Shown: in pieces, positions 43,428-53,900 of the stretch
How positions within the stretch are numbered: the stretch's first letter is position 1
Layout of the letters: each line of letters starts with the position of its first letter
Assembly: GCF_020966635.1 (NCBI RefSeq)
Contig: NZ_JAJKFQ010000026.1
Location: 1 to 64,000 of the forward strand
Direction: 5' to 3'
Source of the DNA: Stieleria sp. JC731
GTDB lineage: Bacteria; Planctomycetota; Planctomycetia; Pirellulales; Pirellulaceae
Length of the DNA stretch: 64,000 bases
Made by a program: the position numbers and the translations under genes
Notes under the pieces: model-generated
Told to the model about the DNA's origin: nothing
Databases searched by the model: none
What the model saw: the letters and a program-made list of their open reading frames with translations, nothing else

Positions 43428-45908
43428 ATGAAACTTAACGCCGTCAAAATCGATTCTTTTAAAAGCCTGATAGACGAAGAACTTGAATTTACACATAACT
43501 GCCTTTCACTTGTTGGCATCAACGAATCTGGAAAAACCAATCTGTTAAAGGCACTCTCCTGCCTGTCATCCCACGAAGCGTTGGCAAAATCAGATACGCC
43601 AAAAATGCAAAAGTCTGACCCGAGAGTTCGGTTTGAACTTAGCCTTACACCAGAAGAATTAGAAAAGGCACTGGCGATTCTCGCTGAAAAGCAAAGTCTT
43701 CATCAAGTTGACAGAAAAAAGGCTTCTGAAATTGATGTGACGTATGAAGTCCATTTTGATCGAACGACAGGGAAGGAACACAGGAGCTTCACCGTAAGTG
43801 GCTTGCAGCTACCGAAATCCGCGAGTGCACTCACCGATATCGAAGGCACAGAATTTTGCGTGGTACTCAAAGAGGATCAGTTTGTTCCTGTTTCGGAGGC
43901 AGTTATTGTCGACGATAAGATCCTGAAGGACACACAAGCCGCAGTAGACGCGTCAATTCAACACTCCGAACTCTCGGTACAGTTCCGGCAGATCGAAATG
44001 AGATTGGCAGCCCTCACGAGGAAACAGGCTGAGAACCAAAAGCTAATTTCGGAAAAAAGAGAAGAGGAAAGCGCCCCAAGTCAGTCGCCGACAAAGCCCG
44101 CACCACCTGATGATTCGGAGGACAAGTCCATTGATGAGCTTGCTGCGGAAGTTGAATCATTCGCCACAAAGATAAGCAAGTTAGAAGTCGAAAGAGCACA
44201 GACGGCGAAGACGCTGGTTACAGCAGAAAAATCCGCTAGAGGTTGCCAGATAGGAGCGGTCATTCTCAAGAAGGAGGTAGAACTCGAAAAGCTGCTCGAA
44301 AAAAATGAACAAGCTCGTGCTGCGCTCGGTGACCTTGACACTGATTCGGACGATGACGAGATAGCCGCTACAAAGAACGAATTAGAGCAAACCATCAAGA
44401 AAAATGGCGTTCGCATCGGGGAGCTGAAAAAGATGCTCAAGGTAGCAAGTCAACCAATAGCCTCGATCTATTCCAAGGATCCGAAAGTCTTTACTTGGCG
44501 AGTCGGAAATACTCTGGAAGGACATTTAGAAGACTGGCTACCTCGCGTTGTGTTCTGGAAATACAGCAACGAGTACATTCTTAGTGGAGAAACAACATTT
44601 GACGTCCTAAACAATGCTGAAACACTCAGTAGCATCCCTCGTCCTCTGGTAAACCTTTTCCGTATTGGTGCAGAAGTCCAAAGTCTCAATGAACTGAAGT
44701 TGCTTCTTGATGAAATCGCGACCGACTCCAGTGAGCGGAGCAGAACTCAAGTAAAGGTAAACAAGAACGTTGATGAGTTCCTGAAGGGCGTATGGGAAGA
44801 CTACGACCAGGAGATTCGCGTCACGCTTGAGCATGATCGAATACGAGTGGAATTCTTTGATCCCAACACGGATGATGCGAGTTTCTACAAAATGCAGGAA
44901 CGAAGCCAAGGATGCCAAACCTTTGTATCGTTCTTGATGACGATCGGAGCTGAGTCGCGGAAAGGAGTGATCAAGAACACCTTGTTACTCTTAGACGAGC
45001 CAGAGACCCACCTTCATCCGTCTGGAGTCAGGTTTATGCTTAAGGAGCTGATCAAGTCGGCTGAAAACAACAACCGTGTTGTATTCGCCACTCATTCGAT
45101 CTTTATGATCGACAAAGAAAAATACGACCGACATGTCATCGTAAAGAAGAAGAACGAAAGGACACGATTGCAGCCCTCAACAAGGTCGCGTGTCGGGTTC
45201 TTTATGCAAGAAGAAGTCCTGTATTCGACGTTGGACGTTGATGTCACATCCGAGATTGCTCCACGTCTACAGCACAACTTCGTATTCGAGGGCCATGGAG
45301 ACGCCGTGCTGTTCGAAACGTACTACAACAAAGTCTTAAATGCAACAGGGCGTCCGTTCCCGATAGGCAAGACGAGCTTCCATCATGGTGGAAAGTGCTC
45401 TGATATTAGGAAGTATTTTTCTCAGAAGCCGATCCAACTAGGAACGCACTGGGTCTTCGTACTGGATTCGGACGAACCAGCCAACAACTTGAAGAACTTC
45501 ATTCAATCGAAGTACAAGGATTTTATCAATAAATATATCTACGTCTTTCAATATTCAAAGTCAGATTTGCCAGGGGAGATCGAGCTGGAAGATCTGCTTC
45601 CGGTGCAGATGATGCAAGAGGTAGCGAGCGAAGCTGCCCGTAAGGCGGGCGAAGACATCACCGGAGTAAATTTCGATACAGGTAAATCGTTCGCCACGTA
45701 TTTTCCAACCATCGTGAACGGACTTGAAGACGGAGATGTATTCAAACCTATCTTTAAAGAGTTGCTGAACCTCAAAATCGAAAAAACGGTTGCCCAGGTC
45801 AAGGATGATGCGACTTTTTCCGAATTGTTTCCGGAGTTCGCAGCATGGATAAAGACCGTGATCCCGACTCTGCTCGTCGGAAAGACTTCGCGGACAAAAG
45901 TAAAATGA
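43428..45908 (+). CDS. OLD-family ATPase/Toprim nuclease
   Basis: 826 residues, ATG 43428. An SMC/ABC-type ATPase is split by a coiled coil: Walker A GINESGKTN (30-38), coiled coil ~180-330 (KQAENQKLISEKREEES; KLEVERAQTAKTLVTAEK), an ABC-like region near 495, Walker B LLLLDEPETHLHP (~519-530) and the H-loop FATHS (~553-557). The C-terminal ~215 residues form a Toprim nuclease: Glu in FVFEGHGDAVL (~617), VLDSDEP (~678, the DxD acids) and ELEDLLP (~717). This single-chain ATPase-Toprim layout is class 1 OLD (P2 Old-like); no adjacent UvrD-like helicase is seen, so it is not a Gabija pair. Class 1 OLD proteins cut DNA and several act against phages. The gene is noticeably more A/T-rich than its neighbours and is the only intact-looking large gene of the element. 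Confidence 0.85.
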   Translation: MKLNAVKIDSFKSLIDEELEFTHNCLSLVGINESGKTNLLKALSCLSSHEALAKSDTPKMQKSDPRVRFELSLTPEELEKALAILAEKQSLHQVDRKKASEIDVTYEVHFDRTTGKEHRSFTVSGLQLPKSASALTDIEGTEFCVVLKEDQFVPVSEAVIVDDKILKDTQAAVDASIQHSELSVQFRQIEMRLAALTRKQAENQKLISEKREEESAPSQSPTKPAPPDDSEDKSIDELAAEVESFATKISKLEVERAQTAKTLVTAEKSARGCQIGAVILKKEVELEKLLEKNEQARAALGDLDTDSDDDEIAATKNELEQTIKKNGVRIGELKKMLKVASQPIASIYSKDPKVFTWRVGNTLEGHLEDWLPRVVFWKYSNEYILSGETTFDVLNNAETLSSIPRPLVNLFRIGAEVQSLNELKLLLDEIATDSSERSRTQVKVNKNVDEFLKGVWEDYDQEIRVTLEHDRIRVEFFDPNTDDASFYKMQERSQGCQTFVSFLMTIGAESRKGVIKNTLLLLDEPETHLHPSGVRFMLKELIKSAENNNRVVFATHSIFMIDKEKYDRHVIVKKKNERTRLQPSTRSRVGFFMQEEVLYSTLDVDVTSEIAPRLQHNFVFEGHGDAVLFETYYNKVLNATGRPFPIGKTSFHHGGKCSDIRKYFSQKPIQLGTHWVFVLDSDEPANNLKNFIQSKYKDFINKYIYVFQYSKSDLPGEIELEDLLPVQMMQEVASEAARKAGEDITGVNFDTGKSFATYFPTIVNGLEDGDVFKPIFKELLNLKIEKTVAQVKDDATFSELFPEFAAWIKTVIPTLLVGKTSRTKVK

Positions 45909-46574
45909 GTCACGTTCGTTTATGGTTTCACCGTCAGTAACCTGGAAGTATTGGTTATTTAGACTCTTGCATTTCAGTCATTCTCCAAATCCACGATCAC
46001 CTGCCCGCACGACTGATCGGTAGCTGCAGAAATTCTGCAACGCTTTCGAGACCAGCGGCTCAGGGAATCTGGATTGCTTGCTCTGAGTCTTCAGATGACA
46101 CCACATTCCCGTCTGACGCCCTTTCCTCCTACGTTTCCGGTGGATGCTCACCCCGTCGAGGGTGCACGTCAGGTCCGATCGTTAGCCGCAAGCTGCTGTA
46201 AATGCCTCGTTCAAAGTTTTTTTCGTAATGATGTAGCCGTAGGTTGCTCGGGACGCCCCAGGGTTTGCCCTGCCAATTGTCCCAGGGAACCAGCGCGTTC
46301 GCCCATCGCTGATTCGGCGAAGCCTGAGGTGGTGACGTGTCTCTGATCTGCGGATTCGAAGGCTAAACGCTTGAATCCTCTGAGGTGTATTTGGATCGAG
46401 CACGCAAATTGCAGACGTTTTTGGATTTATACTTTGCCGTCTGAGGCCTTGTTTAAGGGAAATTTACCAAGCATCAGACTTGGATTCGCGGTTAGACGCC
46501 AACGAGTTCTTCGATTGGAATGGCAGGCGTTCGGCTTTCGCTTCGTTATCTGTTGATCTTCACACCGTCCAGTA
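45909..46574. other. intergenic stretch to the right end of the element
   Basis: Between the OLD gene and the small frame at 46575. Contains the degenerate tRNA 3' copy at 46357-46389. No other gene is seen. Confidence 0.5.
46357..46389 (+). other. degenerate attachment site (copy of the tRNA-Arg 3' end)
   Basis: 33 bases reading CGAAGGCTAAACGCTTGAAT then CCTCTGAGGTGTA match 27 of 33 bases of tRNA-Arg positions 39460-39492 in the same orientation. Direct repetition of a tRNA 3' end about 6.9 kb away is the hallmark of an attR for an element integrated in the tRNA. The six mismatches argue that it is old. Confidence 0.6.
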
Positions 46575-46706
46575 ATGAGCGTCCAAGATTTCGAAGCTGA
46601 AAAAGACCACACCGACGCTTCATGTGAACTCAAAGACCAGCTGATGGAGTGTGCGTTTTCCTGGCAAAAACAAGTGCTACAGCAAATCCGATTTCGGAAC
46701 CCCTAA
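46575..46706 (+). CDS. possible 43-residue small protein
   Basis: ATG 46575 to TAA. MSVQDFEAEKDHTDASCELK, then DQLMECAFSWQKQVLQQIRF: a charged, helical sequence with reasonable protein character. No ribosome site is obvious and no family is recognised. It could equally be a remnant beyond the element's right end. Confidence 0.25.
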   Translation: MSVQDFEAEKDHTDASCELKDQLMECAFSWQKQVLQQIRFRNP

Positions 46707-46789
46707 ATGCGAAGCAGAGTTTGTTCGATCGACTCGCAGTGATTCTGGGAATACCTTTGTGGATTGGTTGATGGTGCGGATCGGAGTGG

Positions 46790-46831
46790 TTGAAACGCAA
46801 AGGGGCGGAGGACACAGAGGTGACGCTGGAT
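46790..46831. repeat. half copy of the inverted-end repeat element
   Basis: TTGAAACGCAAAGGGGCGGA then GGACACAGAGGTGACG matches the left arm of the copies at 47521 and 47883, but no matching right arm is found downstream. Apparently a truncated copy. Confidence 0.55.
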
Positions 46832-47100
46832 GCGTATCCGGTGAATGTTTGGCTTGGTTTTGGGCTGAAGTATGTCGATTTTGTTTTGTGTTCGCGCGGA
46901 GCAAAGAAGCTTATGATTTGGTTGATTTCAGTCTGGTCGCTTGAGGCTTCCGAGTTTTGCGTCCCACAGTCTTGATTCAATAAAATTGCTCGCTTGGCTG
47001 GTTCGACTGTTTTTGCTTTGATATGTCTTCAAAGTGCGGATCGCCGCACCGATACAGCACCTTCCGTGCAAACCGCTCACGCAATACGTTTCCCACATCC

Positions 47101-47355
47101 ATGGCAACCACAACCGAACTGCAATACAAACAACTCGAACGCATGATCGCGAACCTTGATTTCGCTATCCCGGTTCACGTTCGACGACGGGACGATGGTG
47201 CAATCCAAATTGATGCGGGAAATCCATACGTCATCGACGACTCCGATTCGATGGACTCGTTCCTGAACGACTTGATGGATATTGATGGGTCGCTCGAAGG
47301 CGATGAAACTCTCGACGAGTTCCTCACGATGCTTGATCCCTACTGCGAGTACTGA
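47101..47355 (+). CDS. hypothetical protein, 84 residues
   Basis: The start at ATG 47101 is preferred; the frame extends upstream to 47023 with poor character. The sequence has a helical N-terminus (TTTELQYKQLERMIANLDFAI), a beta strand (PVHVRRRDDGAIQIDAG), and an acidic helical end (DDSDSMDSFLNDLMDIDGSLEGDETLDEFLTMLD in parts). The acid-rich C-terminus is consistent with an intracellular adaptor or toxin-antitoxin-like protein, but I recognise no family. It lies just upstream of the duplicated repeat block. Confidence 0.45.
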   Translation: MATTTELQYKQLERMIANLDFAIPVHVRRRDDGAIQIDAGNPYVIDDSDSMDSFLNDLMDIDGSLEGDETLDEFLTMLDPYCEY

Positions 47356-47520
47356 TCGCTGGTCAACTCTCATCAAACCGGTAAATACGCTAGTGCAACG
47401 TTTTAAAATCTTCCCGAACCGAGACTTCGATCGTCCAAATCGATTCGCCGTCAAACAGGCCAAGTCCGCTTGAAGGGCATTCGCTTCGGCTGGAGCGGAA
47501 GCTTGGGGGGACCGGGCAGT

Positions 47521-47626
47521 TTGAAACACAGAGGAACAGAGGACACAGAGGTAGTGCCGGTGTGTTGCAGTCGTAGGGCTGGTCATCAGTAATGGACTCC
47601 GTGTTCTCGGTGTCTCTGTGTTTTAA
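47521..47626. repeat. dispersed inverted-end repeat element, copy 3
   Basis: From TTGAAACACAGAGGAACAGA to GGTGTCTCTGTGTTTTAA. The left arm GAGGACACAGAGG and right arm CGTGTTCTCGGTGTCTCTGT are inverted. Shorter than copies 1 and 2 (about 106 bp) with a different interior, so a second subtype. Confidence 0.8.
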
Positions 47627-47882
47627 TCCCCAGTCTTTGCCGACCAACGTTCATCATGGAGTGTCCACCGCGAAGACCGATGTCTGTTGCTGATCACCAC
47701 ATATCAAACCGGGCTTAGAGTCCAGGGCAACGCTTTACCTCTGCGAACTCGACGTCTCTGCGTTTTACAATCTTCCCGAACCGAGACTTCGATCGTTCAA
47801 ATCGACTCGCCGTCAAACAGGCCAAATCCGCTCGAAGGGCATTCGTTTCGGCTGGAGCGGAAGCTTGGGGTGACCGGGCAGT

Positions 47883-47976
47883 TTGAAACGCAGAGGAACA
47901 GAGGACACAGAGGTGGTGCCGTCATAGGGCTGGTCATCAGTGATGGACTCCGTGTTCTCGGTGCCTCTGTGTTTTA
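47883..47976. repeat. dispersed inverted-end repeat element, copy 4
   Basis: From TTGAAACGCAGAGGAACAGA to GGTGCCTCTGTGTTTTAA, ~94 bp. Differs from copy 3 mainly by a short deletion of the CGGTGTGTTGCA part in the interior. Confidence 0.8.
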
Positions 47977-48005
47977 ATCCCCAGTCTTTGCTGTCTGCTG
48001 CTTGA

Positions 48006-49148
48006 TCAAATCCGGTAGACAGTCAGGCAGCCCAGGTCGGTTCGCACAGCGAAATCATCGCCCCAAAAGCCTACACCTGAATTTTTCACGACGTGCTCCA
48101 GCACAATCGTGCGTTTAGGCTTCGGCTGATCCAAGTCGAACACCGTCAGCTGGTCCATCGAGGTCACCGCGAACATTCGTCGTTCCGGATGCAAGGCAAA
48201 GTGCGTTGCCCCGTCACTCAGCGAAGGTAACTTGATTGGCGGGTCGATCCGAGACATTGACTTTAGATCGAAGAAGATCGGTCCCCATGGGCCGTACTGT
48301 CCGTTTCCAACTAGGAGCGTTCCTGAACTGTCGAATTGCAGCTCCTCTATAAACTGAAAGTCGGCCTGGATGTCGCCAATCTTGGTTCCATCGTCGACGC
48401 GGTAGACGTCGATCATGCCCGATTTGGAACAGACAGCTAGCTGGTTACCGTCTTGGGTCAGGGCGACGCATAATTGCGGTGTATGTCCGCCATAGGACTC
48501 CGGCTTGCACTCGATCGCCATCACGGAATCGCTTGTTTCCACATCCTGCACAACGATGTTCGGTGCATCGTACAACGCAATTCGACGTCCACCGACAGCC
48601 ATGCAAGATGCCGGTGCTGCCTTGCCCTTATTGAGTGCGTTGAACTTCTTGGGCGCCGCCGGGTCCCACGCCAAAATATGGTGATCAGCGTTAACACAGA
48701 GCCGCTGAGTCTCTGCGGAAGAGCATAGGTCTAAGACCAGCGATTGCTTCGGCACCTGAGCGACCGCTGACATTGATCCCGAAGACGTCAACTTGACCAG
48801 CGAGTCCGTTGACGCGTCATATCGTGTCGTCAGCAGATCTTCGCCCACCTGAACCAATGGCAATTGACCGGTTGACGCTCCGCCCAGAAGGACTCGGTGT
48901 AGGGGCTCCCCAGGTTTCGCATCAGGGTTCTGCAACGTGTAACCGGCTTTGAGCTTCTTCCATTCCTCTTTGACCAAGTAGTCGTTCGCTTGATCAGCGG
49001 TGCTGAATTTCTTTGCCCGCTGACGCGGCTTTGCGGCGGTACCGGATTCGATCGTCGCTTCGAGCCCTTGCAACGTGTAACCCCAGACCTTTCCGGATTC
49101 TTTGTCAGTCAGAGATCGAGTTCGCTTTGTCTTGGCAGCGGCTGGCAT
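48006..49148 (-). CDS. WGR-like domain fused to a propeller
   Basis: 380 residues, ATG 49148. N-terminal ~70 residues: DKESGKVWGYTLQGLEATIESG and KKFSTADQANDYLVKEEWKKLKAGYTL, in parts, resemble a diverged WGR domain (normally a W-G-R strand and an A...KxxKGY end). WGR domains bind nucleic acids in PARP-like and MolR-like proteins. The remainder ~90-380 looks like a WD40-type or quinoprotein-like propeller: CMAVGGRRIALYDAPNIVVQDVETSD in parts, CVALTQDGNQLAVCSKSGMIDVYRVDDG in parts, and HFALHPERRMFAVTSMDQLTVFDLD in parts. No signal peptide, so cytoplasmic. Function unknown; WGR with a propeller is not a combination I know. Confidence 0.55.
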   Translation of the reverse strand: MPAAAKTKRTRSLTDKESGKVWGYTLQGLEATIESGTAAKPRQRAKKFSTADQANDYLVKEEWKKLKAGYTLQNPDAKPGEPLHRVLLGGASTGQLPLVQVGEDLLTTRYDASTDSLVKLTSSGSMSAVAQVPKQSLVLDLCSSAETQRLCVNADHHILAWDPAAPKKFNALNKGKAAPASCMAVGGRRIALYDAPNIVVQDVETSDSVMAIECKPESYGGHTPQLCVALTQDGNQLAVCSKSGMIDVYRVDDGTKIGDIQADFQFIEELQFDSSGTLLVGNGQYGPWGPIFFDLKSMSRIDPPIKLPSLSDGATHFALHPERRMFAVTSMDQLTVFDLDQPKPKRTIVLEHVVKNSGVGFWGDDFAVRTDLGCLTVYRI

Positions 49149-49342
49149 ATAGAAAGTTTTCTAACAAGATGAAAAGGCAGTGCGGAATCGCGGCACTAGC
49201 TAGGAGAACGGACCCTAGGAATCATTTTATTATTCAGCACCGCCGCACCAACGGGTATCCACGATACGCAAAACTGAATCCGAAAGAAGCTGACTCGGAT
49301 TATCGGGCACTGTTGCCAAAAGGACGACAACGTTGACCGATC

Positions 49343-49864
49343 CTAGGTTTCGATAAATTGCAAAAACCGGTTTGCACGTGGGATCAGGATTTGCAATCCG
49401 CCACCAGCCGCAAGAACCTTTTTCTGCTGCGACCATGTATCTGCGGCCGGAGCACAATAGGACATCAGCGCGTCGTCTTTCGGGACAGGAACCAAGACCT
49501 TGTATCGGTGGATGACCTTGGCCAAAGTCACGTCAGCGGTGAACCGCTTGTGAGTGACGCGGTCTACAAAATTGGGGCGACTGTGAGTTGAAACACCAAG
49601 ACGATGTGCCGGATGCCCGGACAACGTGAAATAGGAAGCTCGGTAGGGCGAAATACGCGGATCCTTGAAGCCGACAAGAATCATGCCGCGATCAAGGCTT
49701 ACCTGAGCGACATCTTTTGAGAAGTCAATGCATTTGACTTCGCTGAGGATCTTCGAGTCTTTCTCACCATAGTGTCGCCTCAAAAACGCGATAGCAAGGT
49801 CCACTTTCGCCTGGACTTCCTGAGACTTGCTCCGCTGTTGAGACAACCAGTCTGCGAGTTGCAT
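49343..49864 (-). CDS. hypothetical protein
   Basis: The start at ATG 49864 (MQLADWLSQQRS) is preferred; 173 residues. A helical start (KVDLAIAFLRRHYGEKDSKIL) is followed by a beta-rich part (VAQVSLDRGMILVGFKDPRI; RYKVLVPVPKDDAL). No signal peptide, membrane segment or catalytic motif is visible. It may be a beta-barrel of unknown family. It stands 120-200 bp from both neighbours on the same strand. Confidence 0.5.
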   Translation of the reverse strand: MQLADWLSQQRSKSQEVQAKVDLAIAFLRRHYGEKDSKILSEVKCIDFSKDVAQVSLDRGMILVGFKDPRISPYRASYFTLSGHPAHRLGVSTHSRPNFVDRVTHKRFTADVTLAKVIHRYKVLVPVPKDDALMSYCAPAADTWSQQKKVLAAGGGLQILIPRANRFLQFIET

Positions 49865-49989
49865 GATGCTGCCGGACAAAGTGATCTTACAAAAAGGTGA
49901 TTCGCGAAAGCGTATGCCATCGAGATTTAAAATAGGAACACCGAAGAACACAGGATACCATGTTTCGATCTCGAATCACCTGATATAGA

Positions 49990-50802
49990 TTAGTCCAGAT
50001 GCTCGGCTCGGAAGGTGACGTATCGTTCTTGCTGATAATCGGGGCGTAGCGTGATATCGCCTAGCAAGTTTTCAGAGCTCTCCACTCGCCAAACTTCTGC
50101 TTGTTTATGCTTTGCCGACAATGCGTAAAATGTGAACCTGGCCCACGCATAGCTCCATTGTGGTTCCTGGCCTTCCTTCTTCGTTGTCTCGATCACCAAA
50201 ATTGCCTCGGGATCAGTGCCCACCGCGAATGAGAAAAGACTTCCTGAGCGGTGCTCCGATTCGTACGTGTACAGCGGCTTTGCCATGAGCCGGCATTGCT
50301 CGACGCTGCCGTCACGATTGGTCACTGCTAAAGAAAACTGACGCGACAAGCTTCGAGCTTGAACCTCGCGAAGCCGCTGATTTCCCGCCGGCGTCGGTGC
50401 ACCAGGGATTGGCTTCAGTTGCAAACTATCCTGTGGTGGTGTCCAAACGGTTTCGCCGGTGATCGTTGCTTTGATCGGTTTATCCGTCAGCACGTTAAAA
50501 GCGTTTTTACGATTGGTACGATCGCGATAAACGTACGTGAAGCATGTTCCCACCACCATCGGTACCGAATCATGCGTCCAAAGGAAGACGGCTCCGTTGT
50601 TTCCCAGACGAGCTGGATTGGTGTAATTGAGGATCGGCCGATCAAGCAGCTCACACTTTTCCTTTGAATCGCGGATCGTGATCTCGTAGCGCTTCGCCTG
50701 AGCCATGAAACGCTCGTCCCAATCTTCTTGCGCAACCAAGGCTCCCGATGTCATCGATGCCAAATAGCCCGCAACAAACACGACAAGGATTTGAAAACGC
50801 AT
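49990..50802 (-). CDS. secreted hypothetical protein
   Basis: The start at ATG 50802 (MRFQILVVFVAGYLASMTSG) gives a signal peptide, with GGAG and GGAAG upstream; 270 residues. The mature protein opens with a charged helix (WDERFMAQAKRYEITIRDSKEK). It continues with strands (AVFLWTHDSVPMVVGTCFTYVY; FSFAVGTDPEAILVIETT; WSYAWARFTFYALSAK). The closing part (RRVESSENLL; RYVTFRAEHLD) is beta-rich. I recognise no family, but planctomycete secretomes have many lone proteins of this type. It lies ~150 bp downstream of the start-distal end of the haem protein gene on the same strand. Confidence 0.6.
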   Translation of the reverse strand: MRFQILVVFVAGYLASMTSGALVAQEDWDERFMAQAKRYEITIRDSKEKCELLDRPILNYTNPARLGNNGAVFLWTHDSVPMVVGTCFTYVYRDRTNRKNAFNVLTDKPIKATITGETVWTPPQDSLQLKPIPGAPTPAGNQRLREVQARSLSRQFSLAVTNRDGSVEQCRLMAKPLYTYESEHRSGSLFSFAVGTDPEAILVIETTKKEGQEPQWSYAWARFTFYALSAKHKQAEVWRVESSENLLGDITLRPDYQQERYVTFRAEHLD

Positions 50803-50955
50803 CTTCCAGTCTCCAGAAACGCAAAGGCCGAACCGTTGCAAGCTTTCAAATTGCGAGCGAATTCACATCGCCGGCAATATCGACAGCTTGTCTATTGCGG
50901 TCCTATGATAGCACTTCTGCGGACCGCCGCGTCAATCATCCATGATCGTTCTTGG

Positions 50956-53900
50956 TCAATTGGCAGATTTCAGCCGGTCGATGTCCTTCTGGTAGCGTTC
51001 CTTGGAAAACTTGCTACGCGTTTTGGCCATCGATGCCTGCAATGATTGGATCGCCAACTGCTTCTCGCCAGCCTTTTCGTAGAAATCTGCAGCACGTTTA
51101 AAATCGTGCTCGCTGGAGTGTTCGTCTGTTTGGTGATGTAGCATGACGTGCTTATACGCCGCCAACGCCCTTTCATTCTCTTCAGCAGATAGCCATTCGT
51201 CTGCAGCTTGCCTCCAGGTCAAGTAGCTGAACGAGGTGCCTCGGGCGCCAAGTCGTTTGTCCATATCGATCGCTCTTGCTTCCGTTGCGGCGGCTCGTAG
51301 TCTTTTTTCATGCCGCGGGTCCAGCATTAGCTCTGCTTCGGCACTTAGCTTGGGCAGTGGGACTCCACTCGCCTTGCTGATTTGCTTTGCCGCATTGTGG
51401 TAGCGTTCGGCGTATGCATGCGTGGAACTGTAGGAGACGGCATCCAAATAGCAGTCGATCGCTTCGACAGACAGATCCGCTGAGTTGTAGACCTCTGCTA
51501 GCCTTGCCGAGTTGTGCTGTAACGTTCCCTTGTGCGTAGTAAGTGGCAGTGTGCTCATTGCCTTTTGTATCAACGCGCCAACTCGCTTTACCTCGTCCTT
51601 TTCGCCAGCTTTGCTCCACGCTTCGGCGGCGTTTATCAATGTTGATGCTGTCGAGACCGAGTTCGTCCTTGGCATCGCCTCCACCGCTCGCGCCGCAACT
51701 CGATACTGATATTTCGGATCGAGCATTGCTTGGGTCTTTTCGTCAAGCGACTGGATATCGGTTCCCAGGTCGGCCATGAAGGAGTTTGCTTTTGTTTGCA
51801 GCTTTGGCACATCATATTCGTTGGAATTTACCTCCAACGCGCGGAAGACCTGCTGAAGAGCCTCTTCCCGCATTCCGATTTGATCGTAGAGGTCCGACAG
51901 CTTGTCATAGTCACGGTGGACGGTGGCGCCCGATTTCCCGCGCAATCCTGTCATCGCCTGTTCGATTGCCTTTTGCGCACGTTCCTTTTCGTCAAGCTGA
52001 ATCCACAATTCGGCGGCTCGAACCATGCCGTTGAAACGCAACGACTGGTTACCTCTGGCTAGGCGTTCTTGCTGTTCCGCCTCGGCACGCAGCGCGATCT
52101 TCGGATCAAGCATCGCTTCCTTGTCAGCGGCTCGGTCATCAGCCATGGGCATCTCTGGAGCAACGTTTTCTGCTGCGTCGGCGACCGCTTCCGCCGCAGG
52201 CTTATCCGAATCCGTTTCGAACGTTGCTTGATTGTCTTCGAGCTGTGAGTAGTAATGCAGTTTGGCCTGCATCGATCGAATTCGGTTCGGCTCGCTTTCG
52301 GTTCGTAAAGCGTCCAATAGCACCCCACTTGCAGAAATGTAGTCGCCAATCGCGGCGAACTGCGTCGCCAACTTGCTGACGTTCAGGTGTGCTGTCGGAA
52401 CAGTCACGAAACCCATTTCCTTTTTCGCGATGAGCAGTGATTTACGTGCCTTGTTGATGTCACCTGCTTTTCGCAGCGCATCGGCCTCCTCAATGCGATG
52501 TAGAAACCGATCTTGCGGAGGCAATTCGTCGACCACAGCAGACATTACCGCGGCACCTTTGAACATATCACCGCTGTTAATTAGCAACGTTGCGAAAAGG
52601 ATTCTGGATTTGTGGTCCATCAGATCAGGTGCTGTCTCGTGCAGTTTCGACAGTGCAGCGAGACGCTGGTTGGTGTTGTGGATCAGTTTTGTCGCGTAGT
52701 ACTGCAACACCATGTGTGTTTTCACATCGCTGCTGTTTTGTTCCAGGCGGCTCAAGATTTTTCGAAAGACGGCATCGTTGGTTGACTCTGAAAGGCCGAA
52801 TTCCCCAGAACTGACAAAACGTCTTGCTCTAGAAATGGGTGAGCTTGCGTTATCATCGAACGTTTTCAGCGACATAAACATCTCGTTGATCGCTGCCTGA
52901 ACAACGATCTCGGCATTGCCCATATCGACAAGAAAAAGATGTGCGTCGATCAGGTCATCGGGTGTTTCGGAATGTTCATAGGCTTGAACCAATGACCGAA
53001 TGATGCCAACCTTCAGTTGCAGATTAGGAGCCGCCGCGACGGCGTTCTCCAAGATGACTTGCGCTTTATCCCAGTCACGATCATTCAACAACTGCTTGCC
53101 TTCGTTAAAGGCGGTCGCCCATCCGCCCGAAATTCGGCTTTGCGCCGCGCGACGATTGGAAGAATTCGCCAGTAGCGCGCGAATCCGGCTTGTTTGTCCA
53201 GAAACGTTTCCCAGGCCTAGCATGCTTGCCAGTGACGCGAACGATCGGTCAAAGGTTTCTCGTTTAACGACGCCTCCGGCAACTTTTAACGCGCCAAGAA
53301 TCCTCAGCAGATTTTCATCGTTTAGCCGAGATAGTTCACGTTGAAACTGCCGGACGGACAGTCCCAGTTCGGCCGCGGCCGTGTTCAAGTCGACTTCTCG
53401 CTGATATCGGCCCGAAGTCATCGAGATCGGCTCATCGGCCTGCGACGGATTCTTGATCCCAACTTCGTCACTTCTCAGAGCGACTAGATAGGCGTCAGTG
53501 TCTTTGTCGATGGCTCGTTCGACTTCGCCTTGATCTTGATAGACCGCCAATATCTCGTTGATTTGCGGATAGGCGGTACGATTTGCCAGAACCAACCTGC
53601 GGACTTCGTCGGATTTTTTGATAAACCCACTGTAATGACAAGACATGCAAGAGACGCCGTTGACAACCGTTTTGTCACCTTGGCGTGGGTCACTGACAAT
53701 TTCGATCGGCCCCCGATCGATTCGGTTGCCGTCTGCATCGGTCAACATGTACCCGAGCATCCCGTTGGGAAGCTGAAAGATGATTTCGCCCCCGTCGTGC
53801 AAGAAGTGGCTGCGGCCGTTCCCCGGCCCCAGCGGGTTCCGGAAAAGGTTTTTACGTCCTGTGTTGCCGGCAAAGTCATAGCTTTTCCAATAGGCGCCAA

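Larger units (their letters stand above)
47398..47991. repeat. direct duplication of about 240 bp
   Basis: 47398-47640 and 47760-47991 are ~90% identical: both begin with CGTTTTA(A/C)AATCTTCCCGA, pass through CCGTCAAACAGGCCAA and GAAGCTTGGGG, and end with TTTTAATCCCCAGTCTTTGC. Each contains one copy of the dispersed inverted-end repeat. The block between them (47641-47759) is unrelated. Confidence 0.85.

Noticed and set aside
43428-45908. Gabija (GajA/GajB) assignment for the OLD protein
   Set aside because: No UvrD/Rep-like helicase gene lies on either side; neighbours are remnants and non-coding DNA.
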